Shown: in pieces, positions 23,193 through 34,403 of the stretch | Position numbering within the stretch: position 1 is the first letter of the stretch | Layout: each line of letters starts with the position of its first letter | DNA from: Heterohyrax brucei | Lineage: Eukaryota > Chordata > Mammalia > Hyracoidea > Procaviidae | Direction: 5' to 3' | DNA length: 64,000 nt | NCBI GenBank assembly: GCA_028571685.1 | Contig: CM053146.1 | Coordinates: forward strand, 108,351,431 to 108,415,430 | Program-made: the position numbers and the translations under genes | The notes under the pieces: model-generated | The model's database searches: none | The model's input: only the letters and a program-made list of their open reading frames with translations | What the model was told of the DNA's origin: nothing

Positions 23193-23625
23193 TAAGAGCT
23201 AGGTTATATGAAGAACAGAACTTCAGGATTGGAGGAAGATTTACCAACAACCTGCAGCATGCAGATGATACAACCCTGCTTGCTAAAAGTGAAGAGGATT
23301 TCAAGAATTTAGTAGTGAAGATCAAAGACTACAGCCTTCGGTACAGATTGCACCTCAAGATAAAGAAAACAAAAATCCTCACAACTGGACTGATAAGCAA
23401 CATCACAATAAATGGAGAAGAGATTGAAGTTGTCAAGGATTTCATTCTACTTGGATCCATAACCAATGCCCATGGAAACAGCAGTCAAGAAATCAAACAA
23501 CACATTGCATTGGGCAAATGTGTTGAAAAGAAATCTTACAAGTATTAAAAGGCAAAGATATCACTTTAGGGATTGACGTATGTCTGATTCAAACCCTGGT
23601 ATTTTTTATTACCTCATAGGATTTC
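23193..23625 (+). mobile_element. RTE C-terminal fragment
   Basis: Starting at AGAGCTAGGTTATATGAAG it covers the RTE part after the reverse transcriptase core, including GCAGATGATACAACCCTGCTTGC, which corresponds to the YADD-type catalytic block but reads HADD. A 77-codon frame at 23315-23548 (MKIKDYSLRYRLHLKIKKTKILTTG) covers the thumb/C-terminal region. The fragment is cut on both sides. Confidence 0.8.
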
Positions 23626-23626
23626 C

Positions 23627-23860
23627 AAAGGTGTGATTTTGCAGAAATAGAGTGCTACGCCTTTCTCCTGTGGAGTGGCTTGTTGTTTAGAATGGCCAAG
23701 CTTTCAGTTAGCACAGGATCACTTTAACCAACTGTCCACCAGGCCTCCCATGGTGTATTAGCTCCCAGTAGCTAAGCTAAGTGCCGTCCCCCAGAGTATT
23801 CAAGGAGTGTCTGGTGAATTTGAACTGCCGACTTTGTAATCACTGCATTTTTTAAAAAGT
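23627..23860 (-). mobile_element. Two fragmentary AfroSINEs
   Basis: 23627-23750 has a long-class interior (CTCCTGTGGAGTGGC, then CCACCAGGCCTCCC). 23795-23855 has TCAAGGAGTGTCTGGTGAATTTGAACTGCC of a short-class copy. Both are on the minus strand and truncated. Confidence 0.5.
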
Positions 23861-23870
23861 ATTTCTCTCT

Positions 23871-24032
23871 TTGGAAACTCTAGTGTTGTAGTGGTTAAGC
23901 GCTACCATTGCTAACCAAAAGGTCAGCAGTTCAAATCCACCATGTGCTTCTCAGAAACTCTGTTTAACAGCTCTACTCCGCCCTATAGGGTCACTATCAG
24001 TTGACATTGACTAGATGGCAGTGAGTTTGGTT
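23871..24032 (+). mobile_element. AfroSINE, short class
   Basis: TTGGAAACTCTAGTGTTGTAGTGG head, CTAACCAAAAGGTCAGCAGTTCAAATCC and a GATGGCAGTGAGTTTGG end. Target duplication ATTTCTCTCT (23861-23870) against ATTTCTCTTT (24033-24042). Confidence 0.88.
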
Positions 24033-24042
24033 ATTTCTCTTT

Positions 24043-24450
24043 TTTGTTACTCATTCTTTTTATTATTGTTATTATTTTATTGTGCTTTAGGTGAAAGCTT
24101 ATGGTGCAAATTAGTTTCTCCTCCAGTTCTTGCAGTGTGCCAGCTCTCTCCCCTTTCTCTTTATGCTCTGGGTTCCCGATGTCCACTCCTCCGGTTTTCC
24201 TGTCCCTTACTGCAGTCTTGTCGGCTTTGGGGCAGGTGTTACCTATTTGGTCAGGTGTACTTGATTGAAGTAAGAAGCATATTCCTCACATATGTGTTAT
24301 TGCTTGTTTTATACATATGTCTAGTCTTTGGCTGAAAGGTAGCCTTCAAGAATAGCTTCTGTTCTGAGTCAGCAGGGTGTCTGGGGACCATAGTTTCAGG
24401 AGTGTGTTGCTTATTGTAGAAGCTTGGAAGCAACTAACCAGTTTACCATT
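24043..24450 (-). mobile_element. L1-derived relic, minus strand
   Basis: TTTTATTGTGCTTTAGGTGAAAG, GTTACCTATTTGGTCAGG, TTGCTTGTTTTATAC and GTCTAGTCTTTGGCTGAAAGG follow one order shared with the relics at 17140 and 18190. Called L1 by analogy with them. The frame at 24015-24335 is an artefact. Confidence 0.45.
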
Positions 24451-25317
24451 CTACATTTTCCCCATTTTCTGAAAATATAGGAAAACTTTTTCCAGCTCCG
24501 TTCTTCAATAGTTTGCCTTTCTTCCTGATTATTATGAGACCGCCCTTGAAGTGCTTCTTAAAGTTCTGACTGTGACTTGCCTGGACCTGGAGAAGTGAAT
24601 ACATTGAAAGTGGTGGCTTCCTGCTCTAGGGAAATCCGTTTCTCTGTTTTCTCATTCACTGTTGCTCTAGTCTTTCCAGTTTGAGGAGATTATTTTCCTT
24701 GATAGACTAGATAGGGGAAATGCAGGAGTGAGAAGTTCAGTTTACTACGTGCCACCATCAGGAGCAGTAAGCACAGCATGCACCGGCTTACAGGAATCAA
24801 GAGACAGACAGGCTTAATTGTGTTTTGTTACTAATCAGTAGAGAAGAATTGCACTGTAGATTAGTGAGTAAGCGTAATTAACTCTGTATGCATGTTGCTT
24901 ATTGGATAATCTGTCTCTGGCCTCTATTTACATTTTCAAATGGTCTAGCTTTTCTTTGCTTCTTTTCTTATTGCAGCATAGCCTGGATAGCTCTTTGCTC
25001 ATTCATTCATTCAGCTGGTAATTTTGGAAGCCTCAGTTCCTTAAGGATCTTCACTTTCCTGCATCTATTCTTCTAACTCTTGCTACTCCTTTCTATGTAT
25101 CATTGGTAAATGTCTCAGGACAGGTTCCTCAGAATCAAACCTTTAGACAAAGAGGAGGGCAGGAATCAAAGACTTTCAAAAGGAATGTGAATGTATTAGT
25201 GGGGGTGCCAATGGAGAAGAGAGGAATCAAGCATGATACCATGGTTCTGACATAAGCAACTGGGTGGAGTGATGAGAGATACTCAAGGCTACACAGAAGA
25301 AGGCAACTCTGCTAAGA
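24451..25317. other. Unassigned stretch
   Basis: No gene seen. CTGAAGTGCTTCTTAAAG-like and CTCATTCATTCATTCAGC words may be old L1/L2 residues. 25114-25220 could be part of an LTR, but I cannot show it. Confidence 0.25.
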
Positions 25318-25553
25318 TTGTTGTTGTTATTGGGTGTCATTGAATCAGCTCCAAGTACAATCATATTTATGCTTAGGCCCATGGTTGCAGCCAAGAGGAA
25401 GACTCTTGATGAGATGGGTTGACACAGTGGCCGCAACCATGGGCCTAAGCACAAAAACAACTGTGGACATGGCGTAAGACCAGGCAGTGTTTCATTCTGT
25501 TGTGTATACGGTCACAATGCGTAGGAACTGACTCAACAGCACCTAACAACAAC
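25318..25553. mobile_element. Two RTE tails in outward inverted orientation
   Basis: 25318-25391 is an RTE tail on the minus strand (TTGTTGTTATTGGGTGTCATTG to ATGCTTAGGCCCATGG). 25392-25553 is an RTE tail on the plus strand (GATGGGTTGACACAGTGGCC, CATGGGCCTAAGC, CAACAGCACCTAACAACAAC). The arms TATGCTTAGGCCCATGGTTG and CAACCATGGGCCTAAGCACA are inverted repeats with a 35-base loop. Confidence 0.8.
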
Positions 25554-26372
25554 AGCTGATACGACCTTAAAATATCAGCCACAGCATGTTTGAACATTCA
25601 ACTCACTTATAATTGCATGCAACCCTTACAGTTCCATCCAAAGATGCCTTACGGCTTACAAGGCTGCCACCTATGATCCGAGCCTCATCTGGAGACCCCA
25701 GTCATGTTTAGTATGTTTCTCCTACACATTTCTAAATTTTTCTTCCTCTTCCCAACCTCGGTGATTTCTTCCATGATGTTCCTTTGTCTGGGGCACACTT
25801 CTTAATCAGCAACCCCCTTTGATCCCTCCGATCTCCATGTATTTCTCTGTCCTGTAAAGTTGGTCCCCTTTCCTGTGGTTCTGTCTCATAATAAGCACAG
25901 CATAATGGGAAGAGAAGCTAAGGTGAGGCTGCAGTGAAATTCTGCTCTCACTGTTGATAATAGTTGATTATGTTGACTATGACTTACTCCTTTAGTATTT
26001 GTCTTTCCTGTTAGACAGCAAGATTCATAAAGGAAAATAATGCATTTTTCTTCATTTTCTAGTATATGGACAATAATAGAGTTGCTGAATAATAAGTAAA
26101 TTCCTATTTTTATAAGTGTCTTGAAACATGTCGTCCTACGTCTAGGACACAGGCATGTCATCCTATGTCTAGGACACAAGCTATTGTGAAACAATACTTA
26201 TCATCGGTAAAACACCTACCACAGTATGAAGAAAAGTTATGAATGAGGTTATAGGTATACCATCATAAGGAACTGAATTCATATGTTCTACTCATTTGGG
26301 GAGGTTTCTATGGCTACCAAGAGATTGTTATGACATAAAAGCTCTCCAAAAGAGTAATTATATAGAATGAAA
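25554..26372. other. Unassigned stretch with a 27-bp tandem duplication
   Basis: No gene or named repeat seen. The duplication at 26127-26180 is described separately. Confidence 0.3.
26127..26180. repeat. 27-bp tandem duplication with internal palindrome
   Basis: CATGTCGTCCTACGTCTAGGAC starts at 26127 and CATGTCATCCTATGTCTAGGAC at 26154, a period of 27 with two differences. Each unit holds the inverted words TCCTA and TAGGA. Confidence 0.85.
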
Positions 26373-26562
26373 GTAGCAAACCTTTACTGTCAAGCCTTAT
26401 ACAGTAAGTATTTTAGGCTTTATGAGTAATACAATCTGTATTACTTAATTCTGCCACCGTAACATGAAAACAACCATAGACAACAAGCTGACAAGTGGGT
26501 AGTATTGTGTTCCAATAAAACTTTATAAAAACAGGCAGTGGCCATGGTTTGCTGACCCCTAG
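26373..26562 (+). mobile_element. hAT-Charlie nonautonomous relic
   Basis: TAGCAAACC at the left and GGTTTGCTGACCCCTAG at the right are the ends of a known CAGGGGTCGGCAAAC-type family of short hAT elements. Between them TATTTTAGGCTTTATGAG, CCATAGACAACAAGCTG and TTCCAATAAAACTTTATAAAAAC keep the family order. An A-rich stretch (AAAAAACAAAACAAAAC) follows at 26577-26630. Confidence 0.7.
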
Positions 26563-26769
26563 CACAGAAAGTTAGTAAAAAACAAAAAACAAAACAAAAC
26601 AATGCAAAACAAAAACTGAAATAACAGCAAAAAACAGAGGATTCCCACTGTTTGCAGGCAAAATTTAGCTGCCTATGGTTCTTCCCCAAAGTAAGCAAGT
26701 TAGGGAAGACACCTGCTTTATTCATCAAAGTCAACTGGAGTAGACTATGGAGTCCAACTGTTGTAACTG

Positions 26770-27030
26770 CACCAGCCAGTGATTTCTGTCCATTCTGTTC
26801 CCCAATATTGCTATTCAAAATGCCTAGTACAGTGCCTGACACAAAGTAGGTGCTCAATAAGTATTTGTGGAGTGAAAGAACAGCTACTGTTATGGTAAAG
26901 CAGCCTTTTTGTTGGCAACAAGATCCTTTGCATCCATCGTTCATTCCACAAAGACACACAGTGGGCCCACCATGCCCCCGGCACTTTACTGAGCACAGGA
27001 GCTGCAGTGATAAGCAAAAGAAGGTGAGCC
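26770..27030 (+). repeat. L2/MIR 3'-end relics
   Basis: TACAGTGCCTGACACAAAGTAGG with GCTCAATAAGTATTTG at 26827-26870 is the 3' end of L2 or MIR. ACTTTACTGAGCACAGGAGC...GTGATAAGCAAAAG at 26985-27025 looks like another old fragment. The 217-codon minus-strand frame (26441-27094) runs through all these relics and an A/C-rich tract, so it is not a gene. Confidence 0.5.
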
Positions 27031-29171
27031 CAGTCCTCATAGGGCTCCCAGGGGTGGGAGGATAGTGCGTGATCAGCACCCGGGTGATGTACATTCAGAG
27101 AGAGAACTGGCAGAACTTGAGGGTCCAGACAAGCTTCCTGGGGAAGGTAGTATCTAGGGTGAAGAAAGCATTTTTTGGACATAGCTGAGGTTCTCTCATG
27201 TCTTGGTTCACCTTACCCCGGAAGCAGGACTAAAGGTCAAGGATTTGCTCCAAGTTTGGGAGGTGGGGAGTCAAAGAGAAGCTACAGGCCTAAAGACACC
27301 CTCTTTTCCACACCACAGAGAAAAGCTAGTGTGCATAAGAAGCATCTCTTTAGGGGTGCTTGGTTGCAGTCCATGGCAGAGAAGGTATTACTCTCTCCCA
27401 TGATACCACTGCAGTGATTACAGAAAGATGGCAACCACATTCCGAGTTCTGATCTCAGAGGTGACATGTAAGCTTCACCCTTCACTCTTGCTTCAATATC
27501 TTCTCATTGTATTACTCAGATGAATCCTTTTCTGACATCAGTTACTAAAGCATATGAGTCTCCCCTTATGAAGATTCACAAGGAGGTTTATCTGTTTTGA
27601 TTTATCTGAGTATGTCTGCAATAAACTAACAAAGGAATGAGTATATCCATAAAATTGGCCATAGAACTCTTCACAGACCCCATCTCATTTAAATCCTGAT
27701 TTAGTTCTTCTACGACCTGGAATTTAAGCCTTAAAGAAGTGTTTTTTTGAGTTAACACATTTTCCACCTTTTAAATGCCAAACTCCTAGGTTTGTGTGTC
27801 TGTGTGTACGTGTGTGCGCTCTTGAAAGTTTTCGTGACATTTAGTTTCTCATTTGGGGATAAAAATTCACCTCTAAGCTTTTCAGCATGCTTCTGTGATT
27901 CAGTGAGCTTAATATTTCGTAGCTCTCCGACTCAAGTTCAAGAAAAACTTTGCTGGTGTTTCTTTCGCTTAGAGCTTGGGCTTTGGTCCAGCATATTCTA
28001 ATCATTCACTAAAATGGTAGCAAAGTTTTACAGGAAAGTCAATTGGGCATAAAACAGAGTAATGGGATGAAATTGAGCAAAGGAAAATACGGAGTGTATA
28101 TCGGGTGAAAATCTACTAAAAAGGGAAAGCTTGATCGCAACGAGCATTGAGCCAGGTGAAATATTAGAGAACCCTCATTTATTCAAACAGGTTATGGATT
28201 AAAACAAGATGTTCTAATAAAACCTTTAGGATGGCCTGTGTTGGGCACTGCAGCAGCAGCGGCAATCAAGAGAAACTGGAACCTGTTAGAAAACATGTAT
28301 GTTTTTAAATGGTTAGAGAATTTGGGGCAACAGTTAAAACATATTTTTTAAATTTAATCCCGATATTAAAAAAAATTGTTTCTATAATAAGCATGTTTGG
28401 CGCTTCTACATGATTGAAGGTCTATTTTAAAAACTGGCCCTCTTGCACACACCTGGGAGCATACTGTGGCTTATGCTGGCCCAGCAGCTGTATGTCTTGT
28501 GGAAATACGGAGAATCCTGTGTTGCTAGCTTGAAGGGTTCCAGAAGCCCCTTAGAGCAAACATCGGTTTTCCTCTGGCATGTGCTGAAACTAAAAATGTT
28601 ACCATTAGGGTCAAATCCCTTAGGGTTAAGTATTGTCCTATATTCAAAAAAGAAAACTCTTAAGGAAAAATAATATATGGATCTCCATGTTACCATTAAC
28701 ATTGTAGATTTAATCCTCCAGAATCTTGACCATGTCAGTGAGCTAGTTTGGACTTGGATTGTTCAAAGGCTCAGGCAGTTCCCTAAGGATGCCTGGGGCA
28801 GCCAGGAAGCCACCCAAACTGGGAGCTTTACTGGGAGCCTGGTTCACTGCTGGAGCATTCTGCATCAGGCACACCTCAGGGCACCAAGTGAAGTGGCTGC
28901 GTGGGTAAGTAGGGATGGGTGGGGGTGGGGGTAGGCAGCAGAAAGGAGAACGGAAACCTGAAAGGAGACACATGGAGAAAACATCTGGAATGTGCTGGAT
29001 TGAGCATCAAACTCATTGCAGTTTTGACTCTGGCCTTTGAGCCTGGCCAATACCATAACGGGTTTTGTCATTGTTGTTAGCTTCTGTCTAGTGGCTCTGG
29101 CCTCGTGGAGACCCCCTGCACAAAGAGATTGGACCGTCACTAGCTATAGGATTTTCATTGGTTGATTCATA
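27031..29171. other. Mostly unassigned, single-copy-looking stretch
   Basis: A short TG/CG-alternating run lies at 27790-27818. Otherwise I see no transposon of the recent families and no gene. Frames of 60-93 codons occur on both strands at the expected random rate. Confidence 0.35.
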
Positions 29172-29330
29172 GATCATTGGAGGCACACAGATTAAGTGCT
29201 ATGGCTGCTAAACAAAACTTCCACAGTTCAAATCCACCAGCCACCCCTTAGAAGCCCTATAGGACAGTTCTACTCTGTTCTGTAAGGTCTCTATGAGTCA
29301 GATCAACTCAGAGGCAACTGACAACAGTTT
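29172..29330 (+). mobile_element. AfroSINE, head-truncated or diverged
   Basis: ACAGATTAAGTGCTATGGCTGC, CAGTTCAAATCCACCAGCC, GGACAGTTCTACTCTGTTC and TCTATGAGTCAGATCAACTC match the SINE, ending in GAGGCAACTGACAACAG. Confidence 0.75.
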
Positions 29331-29371
29331 CCATATCTCTGAAATAGGGGAAATGGTTGTAACCTTCTGTC

Positions 29372-29720
29372 TTAGATTGGGTTCCTAAGAAAAAAGACAC
29401 TGAGGTTCTGACATTTGAATGCAAACAGCTTATTGGGGATCACTCGCAGGAACAACACCTGAGAATGAGGGCTTCAGATTGGGAGCGGGAGAAGTCACAC
29501 TGTGGTCAGTGCCCTCATTTAATCCTGAAGGGAACTCTTGACTGGGATGACTCCTCAGAGTTGCCCTGAATGAAGAGAAGGGGACAGGTCTTTGATCTCC
29601 ACACCTACCAGTCTTTGGACGCAGACTACCCCCAGGGAGGAGCACAACCTTGGGAGAGACATCTCCTTTCAGCGATTGTAATTCGTGATGAGAGACTCCG
29701 TTAGAACCCATCAGCAGGTA
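29372..29720 (-). repeat. Unclassified repeat, possibly LTR
   Basis: It starts CTGTCTTAGATTGGGTTCC and has AGCTTATTGGGGATC with GAACAACACCTGAGAATG, which resembles an LTR read in reverse (the sequence complementary to an AATAA-type end). It does not belong to family A. Name unknown. Confidence 0.3.
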
Positions 29721-30544
29721 ATAATCCTGGCAACTAGGGGAATAACTGTCTCAGTCTTGAAGACAAGGACTTAACAGCACACAACAGCATCCACTGCGTG
29801 CGTCCTCTGGGACACTCAGCTATACTGACCTCATATGATAACCCACCCTTTCTGGAAACAGCAACTCCAGGGTGCCAGTGGGTCTTCTTTTCTGGAAAAA
29901 GTTACAGATGGGATAAACTGCAGTTTCCACCACTGCACCCTAAGGCTGAATTCGTTCCTCGGTGTCTTTGGACTCTTCTCCACATTCTAGGTTGTTAGCA
30001 CTCCTAGCCGGCATGTCCGTTGGTCTAAGTGGTCGACATGGGGGAGTGACCTAGATGCTCATTTCTGAACAGGTCTGAGCCCCATATTCCTAGGCCCTGC
30101 TCAGTCTGTAACTGCCACACCTGAGCATTTGCTACCAAACTGGGGTGACTAAGTTCCAAAACATGACCGGGTGTACCACCTGAGCAGCAAACGATTTCTT
30201 TTTGGCTGTTATGGCATAACTGCTTCTCTGCTTTATCCTGATGACAGGGGCAAATTACACCCGCCAGAAAGGTGACTCACTTCTTTGAACTTGTATTCCA
30301 GTCTGTCACTATTTGCATGGCAGTTCTAGTATTTCTTTTTAACGCACTATGGGCCAACAACCACACTGCTTCTGGAGACTTTGCACAGGACGGTCTGTAT
30401 CATAGGAAAGTGCTTCACATTGGTAAATTTCTCCTTCTCTAATGTTTTGGTCCATCTTTCTGACCCAGAACCTTCCAGAAGGCTAGTATATATTCTCCTG
30501 GCTTCTGCTGGTAGAAGTTGCCTAGGTCTCATAGCTCCTTCAAG
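29721..30544. other. Unassigned stretch
   Basis: No gene, SINE or RTE seen. Confidence 0.25.
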
Positions 30545-30737
30545 GAACCCCGGTGGCCCAGTGGCTGCTAACCAGAAGAGTGACAGTTCAGAATTACCTA
30601 GTGGCTCCAAAGGAGAAAGATCTAGCCATCTGCTTCCACAAAGATTACAGCCTAGAAAACCCTAGAGGGTCACTCTACTTTGTCACATGGAGTCATTAAG
30701 AGTCAAAATTGACTTGATGGTACATAACAACAATAAG
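30545..30737 (+). mobile_element. AfroSINE, long class
   Basis: GGAACCCCGGTGGCCCAGTGG head, long-class insert AGAAAGATCTAGCCATCTGC with AAAGATTACAGCCTAGAAAACC, GTCACATGGAGTC, and an RTE-like tail TTGATGGTACATAACAACAA. The long insert is missing in the short class, so it separates the two classes. Confidence 0.88.
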
Positions 30738-31159
30738 AATATAGCTGCTTCCGTGTCTAGTCCCTTTCCAACTTTAGCAGGTCCAATATGTCCTTAACAG
30801 GGTTTTTGAGTGACAGGGTCCTCATTGCTGCTTGGGAGCAGATGCAGAGGTGGGGCGGGGAGATGTGCTGCCCTGCAATGCAGAGGACTCTGCATCATCT
30901 TCCAGCAAGGAGGAAACTAACTTTAAGAGAGAAGTGGACCACTTTTGCAGGCTCTAAAGGCTTCAGAGAACTCTATGTTTTAAGGTTCTTGAGTGCACTG
31001 ACCCAAATGTCACCATCTCGGGTCACAGGATCATGATCCTTCCTTACCTTGCCATAGCAGTCTTGCTGGCCAAGAAAGTTGAGCACTCACACTTCTCTGG
31101 TGCTCAGCTACTATTTGAGTTATCTGGTGGCTTCCACAGACAGACACTTTCTCGGTTAG

Positions 31160-31482
31160 GAGACTTGAGGCCCAAATTCAGAGTGCTGGCTTTAGGAGAA
31201 GGCTATCTTCCTCTGTTGGCTCCAGAGGAAGGTCCTTGTCTCTTCTGAGCTTCTGTTCTATGTCAGTCTTCATGTAGCATGACATCTACCATCCTCCCCT
31301 CTTGGCTTGCTTACTCCCATCCTTTTATATCTCAAAAGAGATTGACTCAAAGCACACTGTCCACTAATACTGGCTCATCACAGAACAAAGAAAACTCTTT
31401 TCCAAATGAGATTATAACCAGAGGTATAAGGATAGGATTTACAACACGTATTTTTGAGGGACACAATTCAATCCGTAACAGC
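31160..31482 (-). mobile_element. LTR family A, partial, minus strand
   Basis: GCCCAAATTCAGAGTGCTGGC, CTGTTGGCTCCAGAGGAAGGTCC and GGGACACAATTCAATCC to GTAACA match the reverse of family A. The polyadenylation end is missing. Confidence 0.6.
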
Positions 31483-31899
31483 TGCCCTTGTGATTAAATC
31501 CTTATCCTGATCCACAGCCTTATCTGCTCTCTAGCTGTAGGAGATGACTGTCCTTTTGTGTACTTCAGATCAGGACCTCACAACTTCACACTTTGCCTTA
31601 AACCAGGGATTAATCACCCTTGACCTTTTATTGTCTTTCTCTATAGCAAGAGCAAACCAGTTCCATTGTCTTTATAATTATTTCTTATTCTGAACATTAC
31701 AAACATCTGAGATATTGTATCTGTCAGTGCTTTCCTCTCCACTCACCTCATGTCAGTGAACATTTTAACAGTTGTACTGATAGAACATGCTAGGTGCTGT
31801 AAATATTCAATCTGCTATCAGGAGTAGGGACCTTACCTCCAGCCAGCTGGCAGACAATCTAGTTCCAAAATCCCCTTTTAGAGCGTGCTTTCTAAAACT

Positions 31900-32063
31900 G
31901 GAAACCACGGTGGTATAGTGGTTAAGTGCTATGTCTGCTAACCCAAAGGTCAGCAGTTCGGATATGCCAAGCGCTCCTTGGAAACTCTGTGGGGCAGTTC
32001 TACTCCGTTCAATAGGGTTGATATAAGTTGGAATTGATTCACTGGCAATGGTTTTTTTTAATA
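31900..32063 (+). mobile_element. AfroSINE, short class
   Basis: GGAAACCACGGTGGTATAGTGG head and CTCCTTGGAAACTCTGTGGGG core. Target duplication TTTCTAAAACT (31889-31899) against TTTCTAAGACT (32066-32076). Confidence 0.9.
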
Positions 32064-32084
32064 GATTTCTAAGACTAATCTAAG

Positions 32085-32545
32085 CATTGAGGCCTTAAGT
32101 TGTATTTCCAGGAAAACAGACTTGGAGGTAGAGATTTTCATACAGGAATTTTATTGGAAGTAACACGAGGAAAAATACACATAGTGGAACGGGCTGTCAA
32201 TAAAAGAACAGGGTTAAGTAGAGGGATACATTCAACTGCAACACAGGGTGCAGGCCCCAAGCCATCCCCTGAGAGATCTCTGGAGCTTGCAGGGCCCTTC
32301 AGAGTTGCTTAGAATTGGAGCAGAGGGAGAAGGCCTTTGTTGTCCCCTCATTGATCAGGATGTCATTGGATGCTGGCTGCCCCAGGAAAGAAACCTAAAC
32401 TTGTGTAAGGCAGCTCCCTTCAGCTAAGAGTAATTTTGGAGAGGGACTCAGCTGTGAGCCATCAGGACGCACCGATCCTGCAAGCTGGGAGAGTAAGAAT
32501 CTCAGTGCTAAAGGCGGGGGTAGAGATTGAAATCTGGAGTGTTCT
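32085..32545 (-). repeat. Unclassified repeat, possibly LTR
   Basis: TTCCAGGAAAACAGAC...ATACAGGAATTTTATTGGAAGTAACACG has the look of the reversed 3' end of an LTR. CCTGAGAGATCTCTGGAGC and CAGCTGTGAGCCATCAGG follow. Not family A. The 70-codon frame at 32100 is not a gene. Confidence 0.3.
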
Positions 32546-33824
32546 GGTACCACTACATCTATCAATGCTGCTCTGAAAACTTAATGTGATCATGAATGTA
32601 GAAGGCTTTAAGTGTTGTCAACACTTTACAAATCCAAGTTATTCTTATTACTTCACGTTCTTGGCTTAAGTTGGCCCAGTCACAGCTGCTGTAGTCAGTA
32701 GATCTCTTTAAAAACAAACTGTTTGGTGTTTTAATCAAGTTGTTGGCCTTCCCCTAGTCCATCTTCTTATTCTAAGAGTCCACTTTCTTGGTAGATTTTA
32801 AGAAAAATGTCTAAGTGAACACCATGTGAAAATAAAGGGCCTGCACTTTATTTTCTCTGCTAAGATTTCTTTTGGTGAGCAGTTGGGAACAGCTGAAGGG
32901 TTAAACGCTAGTATCATAGCAAAGTTGAAACAGAACCATCAGTTTAATATTATTTTAAAGCTCAAGCCGTTTAACATGACACCAAGCCTGAGTTAACATT
33001 CTACATGGTTGTAGAGATATTAGGGTTTAAACAGATGTCAGCAATTTTTTTTACAAAAAGGAAATTGAGTTCTACAGATGGTGAAAACTAAGACTTTCAA
33101 AGTGACTGTGTATTGTATAAAAAATGTACACCCACGTAAAAAGTAATCATCTTTATGTCTCAAGTTTGAAGACACCCTTTTGGTGATGAGGAAAATTTTT
33201 GAGCTGATCATACAGAAATATGTTTACCTTTTACTTCTATACCACATTTTTTCCTGCTAAATTTCCTAATTATGGAAAGTGTGCAGTAATATAGGACTTC
33301 ACTCTTGCTCAGTTACTATCCCTGTTTGTCCTATCTGCCTTTTCAGTGAGCATAATATTATACAGTCTGCCTCATCTTTTTCATAGCAGTAGACCATAGT
33401 ATCATAAAAAGTATCTCCTTATGGGTCTTTATGTTATATACATGTAATTTATGTATTTTTCATGCATTTACTTAATGGAGATGTTCTGGCCAATTAAGGA
33501 AAGGTTTTGAAGGTTGTAAGAAAGTATTTAGGTATACGAATTTCACCTGCTGAGTTATCACTAGTTCTTTAAGTTACATGACTGATAAAAAGTACAAAAT
33601 TTTATGTAAAAGATGAAACAAAAATTCAGGTTTTAATGAGGGAGTGTAAAAATATCCATTGTCCACAAAACTATCATTTCTCTTTTCTACCCAACAACCA
33701 CATAGTTTTTCAAATAAACAGTCTTCTAGTATACTTGTCTGCTGGAGGAGTTGAAGAAAATACACTTGTATGGAGGCCTATTTTAATCCAGTCGATGGGT
33801 TAAAGTAATTCTTAAGAAGAGATG
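32546..33824. other. Unassigned AT-rich stretch
   Basis: No gene or clear repeat seen. Confidence 0.25.
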
Positions 33825-33835
33825 TATCTCACAAA

Positions 33836-33975
33836 AAGCCACTGCTGTCAATTCCAACTTGTAGACAGTGTAGAACTGCCCCCATGGAGTTTCCTAGGAG
33901 TGCCTGAAGGATTTGAACTGCCAAACTTCTGGTTAGAAACCATAGCACTTAACCACTATACCACCAGAATTTCCA
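33836..33975 (-). mobile_element. AfroSINE, short class
   Basis: Reversed copy from AAGCCACTGCTGTCAATTCC to ACCACCAGAATTTCCA. Exact target duplication TATCTCACAAA at 33825-33835 and 33976-33986. Confidence 0.92.
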
Positions 33976-34277
33976 TATCTCACAAAGGAATATTATTTGA
34001 ACTGAGATTTTTCAAGACTGGTAAAGGATGAAAGATTTTCTGCAATGTATGTGCACCATACGTGGTACACAAAGCCTTCCATTCAGATGTCTGTTGGATT
34101 CTATCTAGCCCTGGTACCTAAGACTTCAGAAAAAAGGTTATTCTAGTGACAACCATGGATCCCTAGTGGAAAGAATCTGCTCTGTTTCCAGCAAAATGAA
34201 TTTAGGGTCTGAAAAAGTCACTCATAGAAACTACCACTGACCTCCTAATCATACTATACAAATTTCATTTTCAACTA

Positions 34278-34403
34278 CCAAATAAAACCACCAAAACCAA
34301 ATCCATTGTCATGGAGTTGGACTAATAGAGACAGGGTAGAACCGTAGGACAGGGTAGAACTGCCCCATAAGGTTTCCAAGGCTGTAACCTTTGTGGAAAT
34401 CAG
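34278..34403 (-). mobile_element. AfroSINE long class, first part (split by RTE)
   Basis: ACCACCAAAACCAAATCC, GTAGAACTGCCCCATAAGG and TTTCCAAGGCTGTAACC form the left part of a minus-strand long-class SINE. It continues at 35552. Confidence 0.8.

Noticed and set aside
26441..27094. 217-codon minus-strand frame
   Set aside because: It translates a hAT relic, an A/C-rich run (giving FCFALFCFVFCFLL) and an L2 tail. These are repeats, not a gene.
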